Assembly (NCBI GenBank): GCA_036794825.1
Contig: DAIRGA010000026.1
Location: forward strand, 1 to 64,000
Direction of reading: 5' to 3'
DNA: 64,000 nt
DNA from: RZYY01 sp036794825
GTDB taxonomy: Bacteria; Bacteroidota; Bacteroidia; Bacteroidales; 4484-276
Part shown: in pieces, positions 60,770-64,000 of the stretch
Numbering within the stretch: position 1 is the first letter of the stretch
How the letters are laid out: the number at the start of each line of letters is the position of its first letter
Program-made: the position numbers and the translations under genes
The notes under the pieces: generated by a model
The model's database searches: none
What the model was told of the DNA's origin: nothing
The model's input: only the letters and a program-made list of their open reading frames with translations

Positions 60770-61878
60770 AAGCAATTCTTATCTCGTTGCTATTTGTATA
60801 CATCCTGATTGCAACTGGTTGTGAGCTACCACCTGCGAAAATCTACCTCGGCGCCGATCTCTCCTACGTCAACGAAATTGAGAGCTGCGGTGGAATTTAC
60901 CGGCAAAACGGAGAATCGGTTGACCCCTTCAATCTTTTCAGTGAGAAAGGAGCAAACATAGTCAGGATAAGACTTTGGCACACACCCGAGATTAATGAAT
61001 TTTCGGGGCTTGAGGATGTAAAAAAAACCATCAGACGTGCAAAAGACAATGAAATGGAAATACTGCTCGATTTTCATTACTCCGACACCTGGGCGGATCC
61101 TCAGCATCAGGTGATTCCGCGTGCGTGGGAGAATATTCAGGATTTGGATATTTTGGGCGATTCGCTCTTTAGTTATACTCTCAATACGCTGCTGGCGCTG
61201 GATCGGGAAGGGCTGTTGCCGGAATTTGTTCAGGTGGGCAACGAGGTCAACATCGAAATTATGCAACCTGCCGACAGCATGGTGGTGGATGCAATCAACT
61301 GGCCGCGCAACATTTTCCTGCTGAACAAAGGAATTGAAGCTGTAAAGGAAGCCTCCAAACTGACTGGCAAAAGCATCGAAATCATGATGCACATTGCCCA
61401 GCCAGAAAATGCTTTCTGGTGGTTCAGAAGCGCTATTGACAATGGTTTGAACGATTTCGGGTGGATTGGTCTTTCCTATTACCCAAAGTGGTCATCGTTC
61501 CCGTTTGATGAAATCCCCCAAGCCATTGATTCGCTAAAAAAAACATTCGGAAAACAGATAATGATTATCGAAACGGCCTATCCTCACACGCTCGAAAATG
61601 CTGATGCAGCAGGAAACATTCTTGGTGAGGAGGCGCTGCTCCCAGAATTCCGTGCCACACCCGATGGTCAGCTTACCTACCTGACCCAACTTACCAAACT
61701 AACGCTTGCAGGTGGCGGCAAAGGGGTGATTTACTGGGAGCCGGCCTGGATTTCCTCGGATTGCCGCACTCCCTGGGGACATGGTTCACACTGGGATAAC
61801 GCCACATTTTTCGATGCCCGCAGCAACAATGAAGCGATGCCGGCTTTTCGGTTTTTCGATGTAAAACAATACCATTAA
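60766..61878 (+). CDS. GH53 endo-beta-1,4-galactanase, lipoprotein
   Basis: This 370-residue second GH53 enzyme has a lipoprotein signal (LIATGCEL) and lacks both the binding module and the sorting domain of its neighbour. The barrel is complete: YLGADLSYVNEIESCG, IRLWHTPEI, LLDFHYSDTWADPQ, the acid/base Glu in VQVGNEVNI, the nucleophile Glu in IMIIETAYPH and WEPAWISSDC. The two are clearly paralogues. Its start overlaps the stop of the first by 4 nt (ATGA). It is probably held at the outer membrane next to SusCD. Confidence 0.95.
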   Translation: MKAILISLLFVYILIATGCELPPAKIYLGADLSYVNEIESCGGIYRQNGESVDPFNLFSEKGANIVRIRLWHTPEINEFSGLEDVKKTIRRAKDNEMEILLDFHYSDTWADPQHQVIPRAWENIQDLDILGDSLFSYTLNTLLALDREGLLPEFVQVGNEVNIEIMQPADSMVVDAINWPRNIFLLNKGIEAVKEASKLTGKSIEIMMHIAQPENAFWWFRSAIDNGLNDFGWIGLSYYPKWSSFPFDEIPQAIDSLKKTFGKQIMIIETAYPHTLENADAAGNILGEEALLPEFRATPDGQLTYLTQLTKLTLAGGGKGVIYWEPAWISSDCRTPWGHGSHWDNATFFDARSNNEAMPAFRFFDVKQYH

Positions 61879-61881
61879 ATT

Positions 61882-64000
61882 ATGACAAGACAAGCTTTCA
61901 GCCAATCAATTATAGGATATCTTCTGATCCTTATAATGCTTTCGTGCTCACAAATGAAAGAGGAATTATCACCCAGGATGAGGCAAAACTTTGCCGAAGA
62001 TTGGCAATTCAGGTTTGAGGAGGAGGCTGATTGGGAAAATGTAACCCTCCCTCACACTGCACGCATCGAGCCACTGGTTGTCAACGATCAGTGGCAGGGA
62101 AATGCCCTGTACCAGAAAACCATTGAACTGGAGGATATTAGCTTCAAAAAAATCTTCCTCTATTTTGAGGGGGTGATGCATGAAACCGATGTTTGGGTCA
62201 ACGGGCAGCATCTGTGCCATCATATTGGCGGTTACCTGCCTTTTGAGGTTGACATCACTGAAGCTGTTTTGTCCGGCCAATCCAATCTGCTTGAGGTGAA
62301 GGTAAATAACGAAGACAATCCCGACATTCCTCCCGGAAAACCGCTCAAAGAGCTGGATTTCAACTACTATGGCGGAATCTACCGAAACGTTTACCTGATT
62401 ACTACCAACCAGGTTTACATCACCAATCCCATTTCAGCCGGAAAACCCGGAAGCGGCGGAGTTTTGGTAAGGTTTGATGATATCACTGCCGAATCAGCGA
62501 AGGGTTGGATTCAGGTGCATCTCAGAAATGAATCGAACGCTGCACAATGGATACATTTCAAAGCGGAACTGTCAGATACTGGCGGTGATGAAGTGCAGAT
62601 AACTTCAGAAAAGATTCTGATTAAGCCAGGTGAGGATCATGAACTGACGGCAGAATTTATGGTAAAAAGCCCCCGGTTGTGGTCACCGGAAAATCCTGAG
62701 CTCTACCCGCTCAACATTGTCCTTCTGGCCAACAATGCACCAACGGATCAATGGAGCGGGAAGGTGGGAATTCGGGAAATTGAGCTTAAAGAGGAGGGTT
62801 TCTTCTTAAATGGCAAAAAGATGTTTATCCGCGGAACCAACCGTCACCAGGAGTATCCTTATGTCGGGTATGCGTTATCTGACGAAGCGCAGTACCGTGA
62901 TGCTGTGAAAATCAAGAATGCAGGATTTGACTTTGTCAGACTATCGCATTATCCACAGGCTGAAGCATTTATGAAAGCCTGCGATGAGCTTGGATTGATG
63001 GTGATGAACTGCATCCCTGGCTGGCAATTTACAGGCGGTGATGTTTTTATAAAAAATGCCCTGAAAGACTGCCGGGATATGATTCGTCGCGACCGAAACC
63101 ATCCTTCGGTGATTTTCTGGGAAGTCTCGCTTAACGAAACCGAAATGTCTGACGAATTTATTCTCGAAGCCAACCGGATTCTGAAATCAGAACTTCCATT
63201 CGATGGCATTTACAGCGCCGGCTGGGTTGACCATGAGGCTTTCGACCTGTTTATTCCAGCCCGCCAACACAGCCACCCGCCCGATTACTGGAATTTCTAC
63301 AAAGATGGAAAACGAAACCTATTCATTGCCGAATATGGCGACTGGGAATACTATGCCCACAACGCCGGCTTTAATCAAACCGCATTTGCCGGGTTGAAGG
63401 AAGAAGAACGCACAAGCCGTCAACTGAGGGAGTTTGGTGAAAAACGCCTTCTGCAGCAGGCACTCAACTTCCAGGAAGCGGCTAATTCCAACAGGAAAGG
63501 AATTGCAACCATCGGCGATGCTAACTGGCTGATGTTCGACTACAACCGCGGCTATGCCAATGACCTCGAGGCCTCAGGAATTTCGGATATTTTCCGAATA
63601 CCAAAATTTGCTTTCTATTTCTATCAAAGCCAGCGCCCTCATGAAGTTCTTCCTATTCAGCATGTTGTATCAGGACCAATGGTACAAATTGCCAATTACT
63701 GGACAGAATCTTCACCAACAGAAGTGAAAGTTTTCAGCAATAGTGGCGAGGTAGAATTGTTTCTGAACAACAGGCTCATTGCGAGGCAAAAACCGGTAAG
63801 AGATCAATATTCATCTCACTTACAATACCCTCCATTTGTTTTTCTGGTTGGAAAATTTGAACCCGGAGAGTTGCGGGCAGTTGGATTTTTGGGTGATAAA
63901 CCGGTTGCTGAGCATTCGGTGAGAACCCCACAACCTGCCGTTGCACTGAAAATTGAGGTTGATACCTCGACCATCCCCATCAGCCAGACCAACGAAGATG
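61882..64000 (+). CDS. GH2 beta-galactosidase, partial (runs off the end)
   Basis: The frame opens at the ATG at 61882, 3 nt after the GH53 stop, and is still open at base 64000 (706 codons seen). The product starts with a lipoprotein-like signal (LIMLSCSQMK). A GH2 sugar-binding domain follows (DWQFRFEEEADWENVTLPHTA, MHETDVWVNGQHLCHHIGGYLPFEVDIT), then an immunoglobulin-like domain (SPRLWSPENPELYPL). The barrel begins at KMFIRGTNRHQEYPYVGYAL and has the acid/base Glu in WEVSLNETE and nucleophile Glu in LFIAEYGDWEYYA. A DUF4982-like region starts near TEVKVFSNSGEVELFLNN. It trims galactose from galacto-oligosaccharides. Confidence 0.92.
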   Translation, partial: MTRQAFSQSIIGYLLILIMLSCSQMKEELSPRMRQNFAEDWQFRFEEEADWENVTLPHTARIEPLVVNDQWQGNALYQKTIELEDISFKKIFLYFEGVMHETDVWVNGQHLCHHIGGYLPFEVDITEAVLSGQSNLLEVKVNNEDNPDIPPGKPLKELDFNYYGGIYRNVYLITTNQVYITNPISAGKPGSGGVLVRFDDITAESAKGWIQVHLRNESNAAQWIHFKAELSDTGGDEVQITSEKILIKPGEDHELTAEFMVKSPRLWSPENPELYPLNIVLLANNAPTDQWSGKVGIREIELKEEGFFLNGKKMFIRGTNRHQEYPYVGYALSDEAQYRDAVKIKNAGFDFVRLSHYPQAEAFMKACDELGLMVMNCIPGWQFTGGDVFIKNALKDCRDMIRRDRNHPSVIFWEVSLNETEMSDEFILEANRILKSELPFDGIYSAGWVDHEAFDLFIPARQHSHPPDYWNFYKDGKRNLFIAEYGDWEYYAHNAGFNQTAFAGLKEEERTSRQLREFGEKRLLQQALNFQEAANSNRKGIATIGDANWLMFDYNRGYANDLEASGISDIFRIPKFAFYFYQSQRPHEVLPIQHVVSGPMVQIANYWTESSPTEVKVFSNSGEVELFLNNRLIARQKPVRDQYSSHLQYPPFVFLVGKFEPGELRAVGFLGDKPVAEHSVRTPQPAVALKIEVDTSTIPISQTNED

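Noticed and set aside
53041..64000. Starch utilisation locus
   Set aside because: The SusCDE names suggest starch, but the enzymes present are GH53 and GH2, which act on galactan.

Overview
The window reads as a chromosomal segment of an anaerobic, fermentative member of the Bacteroidota. The evidence is a SusC/SusD/SusE-type glycan-uptake locus, a type IX secretion C-terminal domain, LruC and DUF4292 lipoproteins, promoters of the TAnnTTTG type and few Shine-Dalgarno sites. The [FeFe]-hydrogenase genes, an acylating aldehyde dehydrogenase and a methionine gamma-lyase fit an anaerobe. Family names come from reading motifs in the translated sequence; no database search was possible.

Layout. 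1-1100: GC-rich palindromic repeats flanking a DUF559 endonuclease-like gene. 1142-2434: an AAA ATPase with a perfect palindrome at its promoter. 2435-3000: non-coding and rich in hairpins. 3012-7372: four exported-protein genes around a caspase-like protease. 7429-10010: sixA and ppk1. 10166-23556: a large [FeFe]-hydrogenase locus. The minus strand carries a ferredoxin-like protein, a PAS-containing H-domain sensor and a SpoIIE-type phosphatase. The plus strand carries hydC, hydB, hydA, an H-domain histidine kinase, two response-regulator proteins, hydG and two small TM1266-like proteins. 23676-30246: an oxidoreductase, a very long GH13-like protein and a hybrid histidine kinase. 30480-30551: tRNA-Arg(CCU). 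30631-45389: mostly housekeeping and envelope genes (M16 protease, pirin, LruC protein, glyS, DUF4292, TPR protein, dut, HEFGH metallopeptidase). 45492-49382: nucleotidyl cyclase, STAS protein, acylating aldehyde dehydrogenase and methionine gamma-lyase. 49632-52618: a second hydrogenase-linked signalling cluster (ATPase, PHP, DRTGG, fourth H-domain protein). 53041-64000: a beta-1,4-galactan utilisation locus with SusC, SusD, SusE, two GH53 galactanases and a GH2 beta-galactosidase that runs off the end.

How they work together. HydCBA has the subunit make-up of a soluble, NAD-linked, possibly electron-bifurcating hydrogenase, and HydG supplies CO/CN ligands for its H-cluster; HydE and HydF are not in the window. 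Three further H-domain proteins look like sensors, one fused to a histidine kinase and one next to a PP2C phosphatase. A histidine-kinase-type ATPase and a STAS protein elsewhere in the window could complete a partner-switching pathway (inference).

The most unusual observation is that none of the four H-domain proteins has the canonical double cysteine of motif L1. HydA itself, colinear with Clostridium pasteurianum CpI at every motif checked, has Asn299, Met279 and Gly358 where CpI has Cys, Glu and Lys. Either this is a hydrogenase with an altered proton path, or the complex does something other than ordinary H2 turnover. At the far end, the galactan locus would bind, cut and import galacto-oligosaccharides, with one galactanase apparently exported by type IX secretion and the other anchored as a lipoprotein.
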